In this document: positions 10,632 to 24,224 of the stretch, one piece after another
How positions within the stretch are numbered: the stretch's first letter is position 1
Layout: the number at the start of each line of letters is the position of its first letter
Assembly: GCA_030272585.1 (NCBI GenBank)
Contig: BSYQ01000004.1
Coordinates: 682,001 to 746,000, forward strand
Direction of reading: 5' to 3'
Origin: Bryopsis sp. KO-2023
Lineage: Eukaryota > Chlorophyta > Ulvophyceae > Bryopsidales > Bryopsidaceae
DNA length: 64,000 bases
Translations under genes and position numbers: made by a program
Notes under the pieces: generated by a model
The model's input: only the letters and a program-made list of their open reading frames with translations
Told to the model about the DNA's origin: nothing
The model's database searches: none

Positions 10632-12724
10632 ATGTTGAAGCGACAATTTTGGAAACCCAAGAAGGCCCTCTCTGGTGCTGCTCGCTTCGTTGTCCAAGCA
10701 AGCAAGCCGTCGTCGATTTTATGCAGTAGCTAACGCGCGTTGATCTCGACCTTCTGCAGGGTCCGACAGCACATCAGAAAGTGAAGGAAGTGAGCTGAGC
10801 GAAATCAGTGGTGAGATAATACGGTCGAAGCCCATCGCACCTTGTTGCTCGAGTGGAATTGGCGGCCCTTGAGGAATCTCTTTGAGACTGTGTGTGCTTT
10901 TCGTGGATAGACAGCGGCGACGAAGGCGCCGCCAATTTGGCAGAAGAACAAAATGGCGAACTTGGTGCCGGCTACTTGGAAGATCTGGACGAGGATGCCT
11001 CAGGCTCGGAAGAGGGTCCGGATGACGACTCTGACGCTCAGGACGACGACTCTGAAGACGAGCTCACGAGCCTGTTGGAGTAAGATAAGCGACTTCTTCT
11101 CCAAAATTCAAGCTATGTCTTCCCAGTTGCTTGGGGAAATGCAGTGGGCCTAGTGTGGGCAGATGACTGTGGGACCTGAAGATAGCACTGCTGGAAGCCC
11201 CACCTTGTTATTCTGCTTGAATTCAACCAGTCCCATCATATATTCTTTCTGTCTTTGGAAGCAGTGATTGGAAAGATTCAGACAGTGAAACCCCTGGAAG
11301 ATTATTCTGTGGCCTCTGCAAGAATTACATGATCAATGCCGACAGTTTTCAGTTCCATGTGGAATCGAAGGTGCGATACACAGCACAATTGAACTGTGGT
11401 GCTTTGGTTTTATTACTGTTTTCGTTTCTTTTCCGTATTTTGCAACGATGTTGGACTGGAGCTGAAGTTTTATTGTCTGCTGGATGTCCCAGAAACACCT
11501 CAATTCATTGACGAAGGCAAATGAAAGCGACCCCTTAAAACCAATAATCCTGGGAAAAGATGCTGCTGCTGGGGTGAGTGCATTGCTCAAAAGAAAGGGA
11601 TGTTGCAGCCTTTTGACCTCAAGGAATGAAAGCCTTACTGTTCCATTCACAGGAAAAAAGGGTCATAAATGTGTGGGTGCGACAGGAAATCCTATCGCAG
11701 AAATTTATTGACCGAAGAAAAAAACTAGAAAAGATTTCTTATCTTTTGTCTCAATAGGAGGGTGAAACGCCGGAGGATTACATGAAGCGTTTGGAGGCAG
11801 CCCTCCAAACCAGAGGAAATGATGACCACAAACCACCACAAACAAAGAAACGGAGCAGAAAAGGTCTGTCGTGGCGCTCTTTTCCTTGACAATGTTTTCG
11901 TTTCAGGCAGTTTCATTCACTGTTTGTGGGTGTGAAGGATTGGCAGCCTTGTTGAGGGGGAAATTTGAAATATTGGGTGCAGAGGACAAGTACCTGACGA
12001 TTTTGCAGGTATGGATTCAAGCGATGAGGACGAAGCTTCTCTGTCAGACTCTTTGGATGGACCCGATATCAAAGTTCCAAGGAAGGGTGAATATTCCAAT
12101 GTTAGAGGTGGAAGAGGTGGGGATCGACAGAGACCCTTTCGCAAACACCAAGGCCACAATGGTGAGGATGAGGGAAGTGGTGACCCAAAGGATGGCGGTG
12201 AGTTCACAGACTGGAAGGTCGGTCGAGGGGGAAGAGGGGGTTTTCGAGGCAGGGGTGGGAGAGATGGTGGAAGAGGTGCTTCCAGGGGTGGTTTCAGAGG
12301 AAGAGGGGGGAGAGATGGAGGTAGAGGAGGAAGAGATGGAGGAAGAGGGGTTTTCCGAGGTAGAGGGGGGCGAGATGGAGGTAGGGGAGGAAGAGATGGG
12401 GGAAGAGGGGGGTTCAGAGGGAGAGGGGGGAGAGACGGAGGCAGGGGTAGAGGTGGCAGAGATGGAGCCAGGGGGGGATTCAGAGGGAGGGGCGGAAGAG
12501 ATGGTGAAAAGGGAGGGTTCAGAGGTGGTGGAAGGGGCAGGGGGGGATTCAATGACAGAGGAGGAAGAGATGGTGAACGTGGAGGGTTCAGAGGTGGTGG
12601 AAGGGGTAGGGGGGGATTCAAAGGCAGAGGTGGAAGAGATGGTTGGAGGGGTGGTGGTGATTCCAGAGGTCGTTCCATGTCGAGGGGTGGGTACAGAGGG
12701 GGACGAGGAAGGTCTGAAGACTGA
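10632..12724 (+). CDS. Acidic U1-type zinc-finger protein with a long RGG box
   Basis: Exons that chain in phase include 10911-11079, 11265-11370, 11493-11573, one from 11653, one from 11759 and 12009-12724. An N-terminal Ser/Asp/Glu-rich stretch (EEGPDDDSDAQDDDSED) is followed by one zinc finger, CGLCKNYMINADSFQFHVES then KKH, with C-x2-C and two His in matrin/U1 spacing. Then come basic helices (KFIDRRKKLEK, EDYMKRLEAAL) and a last exon with about 150 residues of RGG/GRGGRDGG repeats. The family of such proteins binds RNA, so a nucleolar or ribosome-biogenesis role is likely but inferred. The join near 11728-11759 is unresolved: the frame meets TAG immediately before a good downstream exon, leaving only about 24 nt for an intron. 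I do not recognise an orthologue name. Confidence 0.7.
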
Positions 12725-13215
12725 TTTGAGCAGTTTGAGGGGTTTGGCAGTATATTTTGTGCAGGACAGATTCTGTCATCAAGTTTTTGAAGTCACCAAG
12801 GGTTCTCGACAATCAGCATGCCGCACAGATGGCTGGTTTGGATCAAATGCCCTCCTGAAAACCATCCCAAGTTTGTAATGACATTTTGTGAACGGTCTGA
12901 GTTCTTCTGTAGATGCACCTGACCGAGAAGTTAGACATCTCAAAACCTCAAGGTGCAACTTCTGAACATCTGAGAGGAGGCATCCTGAATAATGTTTACA
13001 TGGTCGGCCAATGAGGGAACGCAACCAAAAAACCAGCCAATGATTATGGGTGTTGCGCACTCCTTCCACATTTCCGGAATGCACGAAACCTCCAAACCTA
13101 GCTTTCACATCGTGGTGGCCTGCACCTAGGTGCAGCAATCTTGGTTCCTTCCGTGTGAGATGGTGCTTTCCTGAGTCAATATTCTATCGACACCTTGATT
13201 CGTGTCAAGCGTTTT
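12725..13215. other. Intergenic, 3' UTR and promoter
   Basis: About 490 bp between two genes on the same strand. It holds no repeat or frame worth calling. Confidence 0.5.
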
Positions 13216-15663
13216 ATGGCGGCGGCCACGATGGGCGAAATCCCCTCTGAATTCGTGCGCGTTAAAGATGGCGGGTTCGTTGTCGGTCCCGAAGACACAG
13301 AAGTTCTCTTCGTGGGAGCGAATTCATACCATTTGCTGGTGGGAAGGTCGAGGGTTGCTTTTGACGCGGGAAAAGTTGTTCTCATTAATGAAAAGGGCGT
13401 TTCTTCTGGTTGCAGATGTATGCAAAAGAAGAATGCAAGCGTCCTCTGATCGATCAGATTTTCGACACAGCCAAGGCGGCGGGAATGACCGTCATGAGAA
13501 CTTGGGCATTTTTTGATGGGGACGAATCGTGCGCTTTGCAGCACTCCCCTGGTATTCAATTCAACAACCAACTCACGATTAGCTGTCCTTTTTGGGGGTG
13601 GAGGTTTTTCCTTCAAATCGCTAATACCAGCCCATTGTTGGTATAGGATGCTTCCATGAGGAGGCTTGGATTGGCTTGGATTATGTAATCCATGCAGCAG
13701 CCCAGAGGGGTTTGAAGCTGATCCTTGTCTTGACAAACTACTGGCCCGACTTCGGTGGCTTATCACAGTACTTGAAGTAAGGGGACCTTGGAAATCCACT
13801 CCAACTGCCTTCCGAGATAAGCAGCTCAACTTGCAACATCATTGGGATGCTTTGATACCTGGATAACACTTCGTTTCTCTTTGATTGATATGCTTTTCCT
13901 TTCAACCGTATTTTCCTGGCACGATGGTGGAGGTTCTATTTTTCTAGGTGGACAAAAGAGGGATCCAGTTCTGCTGAAGAATTCTTTGAATGCGAGGCTG
14001 CCGAAGCAGCATACATGAAATATGTGGATTCTGTTATCAATCGAGTAAACTCATTCACGGGGACAATGTACAAGTGGGTAGCTTTCCTGGTGAAAATCTC
14101 ATTTCCAATCAACCTGGGTTGCAAGCCGATACTCTTTTTCCTCCTGGAATGAAATTCTGAAGCCTGAGCAAGCAAACGATGATATGAGCTGGTCATTGCT
14201 GCATGGTTGGGGTATCTTTCTGCATACTTTAGTGGATATTCTCAAATTTAATGCTTTCTCGGCTGGCAGGGATGACCCTGCCATACTCGCTTGGTCAGCG
14301 ATCAATGAGCCTCGTTGTAAGGGAGATTTGAGCTGCCAAAAACTCAAGGTGAATGTGGAAAAAGTATAGTGAGTTTTGAATAGTGTATAGCATTTCTCCT
14401 GCTGAGTTTTGCCCTCTTCGTTTTGGATCCAATTTTAAATTGCTCCGTATTGCTTTTCTTTGTGCCAGGCTTTTCTCGGCAGAGTGGGGGCTTTCATAAA
14501 GAGCATCGACTCTAACCATCTCCTCACATTTGACTCGGAGGGGTTTTTTGGTCCATCCACTCCAGGTAGATATTTTTTCTTCCCCCTTTTCTCTGTTTTC
14601 TTTTTTTTTGTAGATGATGGGGCAGACATGATTGTACATATGCTCAAGAAAAAAACAACTTTCGCCTGGAACTAATTTTTACCACCCATCTGAATTGCTA
14701 AGACTGTTTCTGGCCAAAGTAACTTTATGTCAAATTTTTGGAGTATTTTTCTTTTTTTTTTTCAATGCTTTTGTTAATATTTTTGTTGGGAGGGAAGGTT
14801 TTCACATATGCATTATTATAAATAAGCTTTCTTGCTCAATAAGTGTCCACTGTCAGAATTTCTGGAGCATAATCCTTACGACACGAGCGGTGAAGGCACT
14901 GATTTCTGCGATCAATTCAACCTTCCCGGGTACGACTTCGCCTCGATACACATGTGGCCTCAAAACTGGGGAATCTCGAACGAACAGGAGGAAAATGACA
15001 AATTCATTGAAAACTGGATCGAGAGTCATGACCAGGCATCCAGGGAAATTCTGAAAATGCCTCTTGTCGTTTCGGAGTTTGGAACGCGGGAGGAGAAGCC
15101 AAAAATGTTCAAAATGGTCAGTAATCCTTAATTTTCTGTATTGATTTGGGGGGGTGGGGGGGAAATTCCTAGCCCGGGCGTTCATCTTTTCATGGCTGAG
15201 GTTTCGTTTCGGGAAAAATGTGCTGAGTCCTCATTGGGGGTAGTTTTTCTTGTTTTTTTCCGGGGGAGGGGGGGGTTCAGTGTGTTCACTTTTCCTTATT
15301 CTTTTGTGGTAGGTCTTGCAGCATTGCTCCGATGCTATGGTTAATAAAACCCGGGCCTTGCATGGAGTCCTGTTCTGGCATTTAGCAACGCCTGAATATC
15401 CTGACTACGATCGCCACAACGTTTACACATGCGAGGAAATGCAATCTGCCCTGTTGGCACTGGAACATCCAATTGAGCCGGCGGAAGAATTTTCTGGGCC
15501 AGCTGAAGTCCCTGTGACATATACCAAGGCCCCTGGGGAAGGAGAAACAGATGGTGGATCTGGGGTAGATCATTCCAGCTGGCATGTGTTGAGCATGTGC
15601 GCACATTTCTCTTATGCAGTGAAGGCATCATTGACAGCTGTGGCAGAAGAGGACCCTGCTTGA
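13216..15663 (+). CDS. GH5 endo-beta-1,4-mannanase
   Basis: A glycoside hydrolase family 5 enzyme (mannan endo-1,4-beta-mannosidase type) that would cut beta-mannan backbones in cell-wall or storage polysaccharide. Exons begin at 13216-13338 and 13416, with further exons from about 13649, 13949, 14271, 14470, 14859 and 15313 to the TGA at 15661. Conserved steps in order: FVGANSYHLL, MTVMRTWAFFDGD, LILVLTNYWPDFGG, AWSAINEPRC (acid/base Glu in NEP), IDSNHLLTFDSEGFFG, FASIHMWPQNWG, PLVVSEFG (nucleophile Glu) and ALHGVLFWHL. Met at 13216 follows no signal peptide, so the product may be cytosolic or the true first exon may lie upstream. The C-terminal about 60 residues after the barrel are not recognised. 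All catalytic residues are intact. Confidence 0.92.
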
Positions 15664-16603
15664 TTGAGTTGGGAAATTGACTGATTCGGTCACTTCCGCT
15701 GGAAGTGAAGTCAGTTGAAGATTTGTTTCTGTTTGGGGAGGGGCCCTCGAGCAATTGAGGGGGAAAACAGTGGAGGAAAGGGTGTCAAAAATATGAATCG
15801 ATTGTGAAGATCTACCACAGCCGTGCATCTCTATTTTTGCTGTTGATGTTGTGTGATCTATGGACACATTTGTTATATCGTTACCATTATTAATTATTAT
15901 TCGGATCCACGTTGGATTTTTGCTACGGAAATTACTGTGGTGTATAGTTAAAAAGCGCAAATAAAACACCATAGAAATATTTTTGGCATTGGGTACTCTT
16001 CATGCATGAGTAGCAAAGTTGGCCACACCACAAACTGATTATTGAGATGCATACCCACATCTATGAAAAACTTGTAGTTCACCAGGTCTCATTCAAAAGC
16101 ACCTGAATAAAAAAAAAACTCATTGAGATTTTAATCCACCAAATGTCAGGATTCGCCCTAACATATTAGTGTCTTGAAAGAAAAGGGCAGCATATGATAT
16201 GCCCATGGTAATTTTGAGTGCAGTTTGAAGTTCAACAGGCAGTCTGTGAGAAAAAACTACAGCAAAAAAAGGACAACTCCAAAAGAGAGAGACTGACAGT
16301 CGATAGGGATACAAATAAGATGCAAGAGTGAACCTAATTAGGCTTATCAGCATTTTTATCATTTTCATGAAATTATGCTGAGAATTGAAGTGGTGCCAAA
16401 ACCTTTCACCTTTGAAATGACCCGAGTTCTCCCAAACATGGCTTTGGAAGATTTTTCTCAAGTGTTGGATCCTGTGTGGATTCACAACAATAATATTGAT
16501 GCGGGCTGGGCACGTTCCACGCGAAGTTTCTCAGAATATCGACCTGCCATCCTTTTTGCCACAACTTCAGCTCCTCTCAATTCTAATTTCAGAGCTACCA
16601 TCC
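15664..16603. other. Intergenic region
   Basis: About 940 bp downstream of the mannanase stop. A polyadenylation-like AATAAA is seen at about 15959. No coding sequence is evident; a splice acceptor-like tract precedes the ATG at 16604. Confidence 0.5.
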
Positions 16604-17519
16604 ATGACCATTGAACGAACTCCCAGGCCGACATGGAGGTCAATTGATCGGAATCCTATTTTCTCATTTCACAATGCCAGAATAAAGTCGGCCGAGGGAG
16701 AAGGGCCCCACCTACGCAAAGCACTGTTTTCCGGCACGACCAGAGGAGCGGTGTGGCAAACAGTTCAACTATCGATTCAGAAGCAAGAGGTTTTTCGGCG
16801 CCGAAATATGGAACCACAGGTACATACCGGCTTGGGTTTTGTCGCAAACGTGTCTGCTATGGTCCGGGTTTGCTAAGATTGGCTCTTCGATGGTTTTTCT
16901 GTCGACGATCCAAACGAAAAGGCTTGTTTTGTTTTCGCAGGATACTATTTCTGAGCGTGAACGGAGGTCCGACGCAGCACGCGCTCGGATCAGGTCCATG
17001 TTTTCCTTCAGCGACAGGGAAGATGTATTGGCGATCAGAAGAGCGAGAGAGAGCCTTTCGAGGTTGTCTTTGGTGGAGGAGGCGCCGAGGACATCTCCAG
17101 CGCCAAGATTGGTTTCTCTTTTGCCGTCAGAAGAAAGACAGCCAAAAAGAGGGACAGACGACGAAAGATACGAAGCAGCCCGTGCCAGAATCAAGGCGAT
17201 GTTCGACTTCGACGACGGGCTCGGACGATCGACAGTGGATGGAGGATCAAGCAGAGGACGGACGAAAGACGGAAAAAAAGAGCACACCAACTCGAGAAAG
17301 AAGTGGGAAAAAATACCGAAGCTCAAGCTTTTTTCCACGGTAACCCCCAAGAAGATTCACGTCGAAGAAGAAAAGTTTATTTTGAAAGAGATCCGCGCCA
17401 AGAAACGGAACAACAGGGAGGAGACTTGCGACGCGAAAAGGATCAAGGTCACCTACACTCCCGAGAGGCCTAAAGCGAGGTCGTTTGCCTACAAGAGCTC
17501 TATTCGCTCTATTCGTTAG
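16604..17519 (+). CDS. Hypothetical basic protein with a duplicated ARARI-MF motif
   Basis: Two exons (16604-16819 and 16941-17519, phase 0) give 264 residues. The second exon contains two copies of the same short helix: DAARARIRSMFSFSD and, about 80 residues on, YEAARARIKAMFDFDD. The repeated core resembles the ARxRIF part of SUZ-type RNA-binding motifs, but the match is short and I do not assign a family. The C-terminal 70 residues are very basic, with likely nuclear-localisation clusters (EIRAKKRNNREE, KARSFAYK). There is no signal peptide or membrane segment. Function unknown; nuclear location is inferred. Confidence 0.6.
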
Positions 17520-19004
17520 GTGTTTTTTTACTGAAACTTTTGGAGTCGGGAAAAAAAAAAGGGGAGAAAAACCAAAAAAAAAAAACAGTTACAGTCCACT
17601 GGGTTGCTCTAGGGTAAGAGCTTAGTGAAGGGTTAGGTGGGAAATTCATTGTGTGTGTGTGTGTTTTGTCATATGGGTGTTTATGTATGTATTTGTGGAG
17701 CTTGGTGGGTAGTTTTGTAAAGAGTCTAAAAAGTTGTGGACATGTGATTGTAAGAAAAAAACTTTGAAATGAATTCATGCTTTTTGTGAATGCGTTTGTC
17801 GGAGTTGCATTTGTTTTGCTGAATATGAATTGGATGCAAGGGTGAACCTGCAAAGCAATGCCACCATTTTCAGAGAAAAGCCAGGTTGATTTCAATTAGG
17901 GCCATTTTGAAATGCCTATACAGTTTCCTCCCTCTCTTTCCTATAATGCCAAGATTGGGTGGAGGGGGTAAAAATCAGTGAACAGATAGTGTAGGTTTTT
18001 TCTCCTCTCAAAACCGTTTTTTATAGTGTAAACTTTTCAACATTTTCTTACAGCGTGCTAAAAAGTCTAACCAAACAAAAACCACAAACCCCTTTTCCCG
18101 ACTCTCGCAAACATACAGTCAACCTTCCCTCCACCCTCATCCCGACTCGTCTCTTATTACAGCATACTCAACCTACCCTCAGCCCTCATCCGTTTACAAT
18201 AGTTTAAAAAAGTGGGGTACCCCAACATTGATACTCAGGAAAATAAAAGCTCAAGGGAATCATCAGCACTGGCAGCAAGAACATAATTACATAGAATGCT
18301 CTCTTTCTTTGAAGAAGAGATATACAAAAGCCCTGATGGTTTGCAAGAGCATATGAGCATATTTGCAAACAGATACACTGCTAGTCTCTCCCCACAGCCT
18401 TGAGCTACTTCTTTTCCCTATCTTTTTGCAGCCTTTGCCCAACCTTAACACCCCCCCCAAGAAAAATATAATAAACAATTTTGAACAAAGTTGTTGCACC
18501 TTGATTCTGTCCCTCCATTCCAGAACAGACAACACGACAATAACCCATTGCAGTTACCTCCTCAATTTTCAAATTTTTTTTTCGTAGGATAAGGCTAGAT
18601 AAGGGGATGTTTCTTTCCAACATTCGATACAAGACGACCAATGATCAGATTAGAAAACAAAATATAAAAAAAATAAAACAGTGAAGCAGAAGGAAGACAT
18701 ACAATCGCTTGTGCATTAATGCACAGCTTACCGAACCAGCATGGCATAACTCCCTTGCATAATATTACCCCTCCTCCTCCTCCTCCATCCAAAAGTCCCA
18801 AAACATTTATAAAAAGAGAAAGGAATTTCATTTCATGCTAAAACCCAACCCAGTAATTCCACAGTTATACCCCCCCACGACAAAACCAGTACTCCTCTAC
18901 CCAAGTAAAGTTCTTCATAACCAAATTAAAAAAAAGTAACAAAAATACTATACACACACAAACTTACGCACGCGTATGTGTGTAAATCTGTGTTTGGACA
19001 AATC
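17520..19004. other. Convergent intergenic region, low complexity
   Basis: About 1.5 kb between convergent genes. It contains A/T runs, a short GT run near 17651 and C-runs, and no frame that looks coding. Confidence 0.6.
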
Positions 19005-22000
19005 TCATTCCTGAGTATGGGGCCCATGTGATGCTGGTCCTATCCATCTCAGCACCACTGGCAATATGACTAATCCATGCCAGGCCCCTGCTGCAATAAT
19101 CGCGAAAAACATCTTGAAGAACGCTTGGAAAATGTAATGCTCTGCAGTACTCATCACGATGATCGCCAGCCAGGTTGTGAAAGCCCCAGCCAGCACTTCC
19201 CCCCCAATTCGATACAGGGCTCCCTCGGCCCTTTCTTTCTTGGTTCCTTCTAGCACAAGGAAGGAATGGCAAATATGGGCGGAGTAGTCGACGGCGATTC
19301 CGATGGCCAAAACCATGTTGATGGCTGTCACAGTGTTGAAGGTCAAATCGACGTAGTAAAGGAAGCCTGGAGAAAAAGAACACACACATGCTATGGTTAC
19401 CAGATCGGAGCAATCAGCTCAGGCCAGCATCCCGGCATGGCTTTCGACACTATGCCTTTTGCATGAAATCACTCATTTGCACAGTGGATAGGAATACCTC
19501 TCAGTCTTGATGCAGTTTTGTTGAAAAAAAAAACTCCAGAAAACTCCAAATGGAAGAAAAGAAGATGGTTAAGACAAGAAAAGAAAAGACAAGGTGGGAT
19601 CCGGGCAATGTACGACTTACCAAACAGCATGATGTCGGTGAGGGCAATCATCAAGGTCACAATCATCGATGCCACGAGATCAGCCAGCACAATGGTCAAA
19701 ATGACGAACACCACAACTCCAGCCATCAGGACATTCCTCACGGTTTCCCATGCAATCACCCTGAACCCATCGTAAAACAGAAACACGGGCGAATAGGCAA
19801 TCGGGCTGAAAATCTCAGCCGCCGCCTCCGAGGAATCCCTGAGTGCATCAACCACATCGATGGCCATGTTCCCGTCCTCGATATCCACTGTGAACCCATC
19901 AAATCTTGTCGAAATGATTTTTGTGGCGTCGTCGTCATAAACGACCAGGTCTCTGTAGTAAATCCCTGCCTCGTTGTTCAAGAAGAACCTGGTCCAATCT
20001 GTGAAAGCTGTTGCATTGGGGGCTCGGCCCGTCGACTCATCCACGCTGTCTTTGAACGGTGAGTCGTCTGATGTCAGCCAGGATGAAAAGGCGTCGTACC
20101 TGGGTGATTGCAAAAGATTCAAATTTTTTGGAGGGAAAAAAAAGAGCACAAGACGATTGCAAGGAACTTATCTTCTCAAAAAAATTCAAATTCAGAAACA
20201 AGTTAGATGTAAAGCATAGTATCGGGATCATCAAGGCGGCACCCCCCCCAACGAACAACCAAACCAGAAAATCAACTAAAAAATTGCCCACATCAAATTA
20301 TAATGATTTCGCAAACCAATGCTACTCACTCACCAACTGGTAACTCGGGGAATTTCCGCCACAAATTCAGTTTCGCGAATACCCTCCACCAACGCCACAT
20401 AGTCGTCCTGGTGGAAAAAAAAATCTCGGCCATCGGTGGCCTCCTTCGTGTAAATGAAAAACGGCTGCTGGTCGCCTGAGAAATACTTGTCCTCGACTCG
20501 GAACCCATCCTTCAAAAACGAATCATCCGGAGTGAACCAGTCCCTGAATTGGAAATCCATGATGACCTGGGTGCACCCGTAAATGGCTACTGCAAGGACC
20601 CCAATTTCGACTGCCAGAACAACGGCTGTCCCGATGGGGTTCAATGTGAACTTGGGCAGCCATTGGCCCATCATCCTGAAGAGACGGCCACACAAGGATG
20701 CATGTTACCAGTGGAAAAACAACCAAAGACATACGAGAAGCTGAGGATGGAAAAAACGTTTACCCACCTGGTGGCTAAGGACGGTGACTTGGGGTCATAA
20801 TCCCCCTTTCCGAAAATTTTCCTCCTCCAATTATTGCCAGCGGCTCCGGTTTGGACTGTGACCTTATCCCCAGTCTCAGCATCTGGCACAACACTAGGAA
20901 CAGGCTGCACATCGTACTCAGAGGGCCCTGTCCAAGGAAGTGCACAACCCCGACAGGGGGCTCCATTTCTTGCCCGGATTTCCCTTCTCGCATCCAGGAC
21001 CACAAAGCCCATGAAAAACGTGACTTGGTACAGGAAATCGAAGAAAATTCCAAAAAAAGCATAGATCGCAAAATCTCGGAGGGCAGGCAGCTCTGTGTAC
21101 GTTCCAATCACGAAAGCCATCATGTCGGTAACCGAGGTTACGAGAATCGATGAGCCCTGCAAGGACACCACAGACTACGTTCAAATATCTATCCACACAG
21201 GTCCAGCCAAGGGTCCCCGGTTCCAACAAAACCCACCCTTCAGATTCAGAATGCAAACAAAAGGAGGCAAAATTGAAAAGCATTGGGGCTGTCGGAGAAC
21301 TCACCGCTCGAGACAATGTCTGGCCAATGCGATCTTCCAGTGGGAGGTCGATGTTCACGGAATGATAGGCCCCCATTATGACGAAAGCATCATCCATACC
21401 CAGCCCCAACAACAAGAACGGCAGAGTTTGCACCACAAAATTGAACTTCACTTGGACAACTTGAGCAAGCCCGAAAGCCGAAATGATGGCCATTCCTACG
21501 GAAACGAAGGCCGCCTTGGCGAGATGGCTCTTGTTGAAAACTGGGCTGTTCTTGAACAACACCACATGGCTGTAGAAAATGATCAGGACGTATCCTATCG
21601 TGAGTTTTGCGACATCTCGGTTGATGGCCTTGTTGGACTCTTCATCCACGGATTCGACGCTCGATATGAACCCCACCAGGTCGTTTTGGCTTTCCCATAC
21701 CTTGGTCACCGTTTTCACCAGTTCTTTGTTCCATTTCGAGCTCTCTGGATCGATGGTTTGACCATTACGTTCCACCTGAAAGAAACAGCCGAGAGTGTAA
21801 AACAAAACAAAAAACAGAAACGTCTTCTGGAAAAATACCATCATCTGTGCATCTTGCTGGTTTTCCAATTTTTGTTTTTATTCAATGGCACAGATAAACA
21901 TAAATAAACAAATAAATAAAATGAAACTGCGGAAAATTTGAAGGAGAGAAGCACCAACTGTAATTCAACTCCACTTCACAACTTGGATTTCAATTCACAA

Positions 22001-23859
22001 CTCCTTCTGACAATGTGCCATCATTCCTGTTTGGATGAACCCTACGGATGGCTAATGTTCAGTTGAACTCCTTACTCTGTCATTTTCCAACTCCAGCGCC
22101 AATTGGAACACCTCGACGTTTCCATCACACGCACCACCATCTCTGTTCGTCCCCAATACAAAGCCCTTGTCGATAGGGACGCCAAAGCTGTTTCTAAGAT
22201 CCCCTAAATAGCACACACACACACAAACAGCCACCTCATTTCCAATCACCTCACACATCGCGAAGAAAACAATAATCACTCGTTTTCTCACTCTTGTTAT
22301 GTACAGTCATATCATAGTGGCGAAAACTCTGAGCGGTGGCTCCACACTCCTACATAGAGATGAACCTTCATCGATCCACATCAAAAAGCAAGAAAGCTGA
22401 TTTATATAATCCTGGCTTCTGGTGCATGCATTTGAAGGTGTGTTCTCAACATTACAATTCCGGACTGGCTCTAATGGGATATGTAAACGAAGTGTGTGGA
22501 AGATACAATACCTGAGTCGATTGTTCCAAGTACATCTTCATCATCCAACAGTTTCTGCTTATCATAGCCCCATGCATCCAAAATGCTTTGAATCTGTAAA
22601 CATCCACATGGAAAATTTCAATCCATTGAATTTGACTCATATGAAAAAGGCATTCGCACACAAACCAACGCTGGTGTTGTTCAATATTCCAGTCTTTTCT
22701 GAAGAATTTGCTTTGGATGCAGGTAAGTTGAGCTGACATGGGACACCATAATAAATGATTGCACCAGGGTTGCATCAACACAGAATTTAAGAACTTGGAA
22801 AAATAAAAAACAGTCTCAAATAGAAAGACGTTAATATTATTCCTGGGCAGAACCTCACCGCGCAATCGTCCCTTTCTTTGTCTGGCCTGGTGCATACATC
22901 TTTCAATTGCCATTGCTTCCCATCGTATTCTATGGATTGTTCGGTCATGTCTTCATACAGGCCCATCATATCCAGCAGATTTTTTTTGGCCTCCGCTTCA
23001 TTCAGGAATAGGTTTCGAAGGTCGCAATCTTTCTCTTTGGTTAGGTCGACATCTTTGGTCAACAGCACTCTCGTCTGAAAAGACATTCGTTTCAGTATCA
23101 AACAAGCCACCAAATAACATTAAAAAAACTTCACCCCACCCCGATGGACATTTCAAGTTCACAGTGACATACAAAATAATCAATCAACTATTTATTTCAA
23201 GAAAAGAAAAACCGTAATAGCCTCCATCTATTACACAATTCCTCCAACACATGTTCTGCCATTTTTTAAGTGTGACTGTAAGAAGTGTAATCCATTTTCT
23301 GTCAACCACATTTTATACGTGACGTAATGGGGGACGCTTTTCGGAAGCGTACTGCCAAGTGTGAGGAAAATCCGAAACGCAAGTGCGCGCCAAATCCAAA
23401 CTCTTCCGAAATTGCGGATCCAAACGCAGTACCTGGAGAGACGGTTCACCGTAAACTTCTGTTACAAACTTGCGGTCGTCGAAAGATTGGGCGTTGCTCG
23501 GCGTGTACAGGTCCTCGCCATCCAGCTCTTGTTCGAGAAGCAAGAAGAAAGCCGCAGCGCATAGAAGACTGAACACGAACGAGGAGATAATCACAGTGTA
23601 CGGGCGACGAGCGACAAACCTCCCGTGGCGTTCGAAATAGTTGGCTATCCCTGTTTGGCGCAAAATAAAACGTTATCGCAGGCATCACGGGCGAAAGAAG
23701 CCGCAATATTGTGGACTTTGACGTCGAGCGCGAACATCCGCATAACTCCGAACTCCGAACTGCCTTCGCACACTGACCTGAATCCACGCTTTCGCTGAAC
23801 CTGACCAACACCGACTTCTTCGGACCGTCGGCGGCCTTATTCGGGTTTTCTATTTCCAT
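19005..23859 (-). CDS. Patched/NPC1-like RND permease with sterol-sensing domain
   Basis: A polytopic membrane transporter of the Patched/NPC1/PTCHD branch of the RND superfamily, expected to move sterols or other lipids using an ion gradient. Exons 23778-23859 (MEIENPNKAADG start) and 23433-23650 join in phase; further exons lie around 22850-23075, 22510-22590, 22070-22205, 21310-21770, 20770-21160, 20340-20690, 19620-20100 and 19005-19370. Landmarks: TM1 (TVIISSFVFSLLCAAAFFLL), the luminal domain, the sterol-sensing core with FLLLGLGMDDAFVIMGAY, LVTSVTDMMAFVIGT, a second luminal domain (QVIMDFQFRDWFTPDDSF) and AINMVLAIGIAVDYSAHICH, the second RND TM4 motif. The acidic pair GMDDAF and the VDYSAH motif are intact. 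Green-algal relatives are often ciliary, which suits a flagellate, but that is inference. Part of this gene is copied at 52.1-52.5 and 62.7-63.0 kb. Confidence 0.9.
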
Positions 23860-24224
23860 TTTCCAAGGCGCCCAGTTGGCGAGAAATCTCGCGGAATACT
23901 AGAACCTCCCCTCTCCCTTTTTTTTCACGTTTAAACCAAGAAAACGCGACTTTAACAACGAAACTGGACACTGTGAGTGAAGTATCGGAGACTGCAACAA
24001 CGCAACCGAATGTGTGTGAATTTTTGTGCCGTTGGAGGGCTGGGTCTTGGCTCAGGATTACATCATGATCAGGAGCGCAAGAGCAAAAGATTGTGGAAGC
24101 CAGAGAAAACATCCTACAGTCCCAGACATACGAGACGCTGCGACGTGCGTCGTCTTCCCATCCAATCGTTAACAAATTCTCAACAGGGGTACCCGTGTCA
24201 ACCAGGAAGATACGTCGCTCATTC
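23860..24224. other. Upstream region of the Patched-like gene
   Basis: About 365 bp between the Patched-like start codon and the left edge of the 904-bp duplicated block. It presumably holds the Patched-like promoter. No gene is seen. Confidence 0.4.

Noticed and set aside
11917..12678. 253-residue poly-Pro/Leu frame on the minus strand
   Set aside because: It is the antisense of the GGN-rich RGG-box exon.
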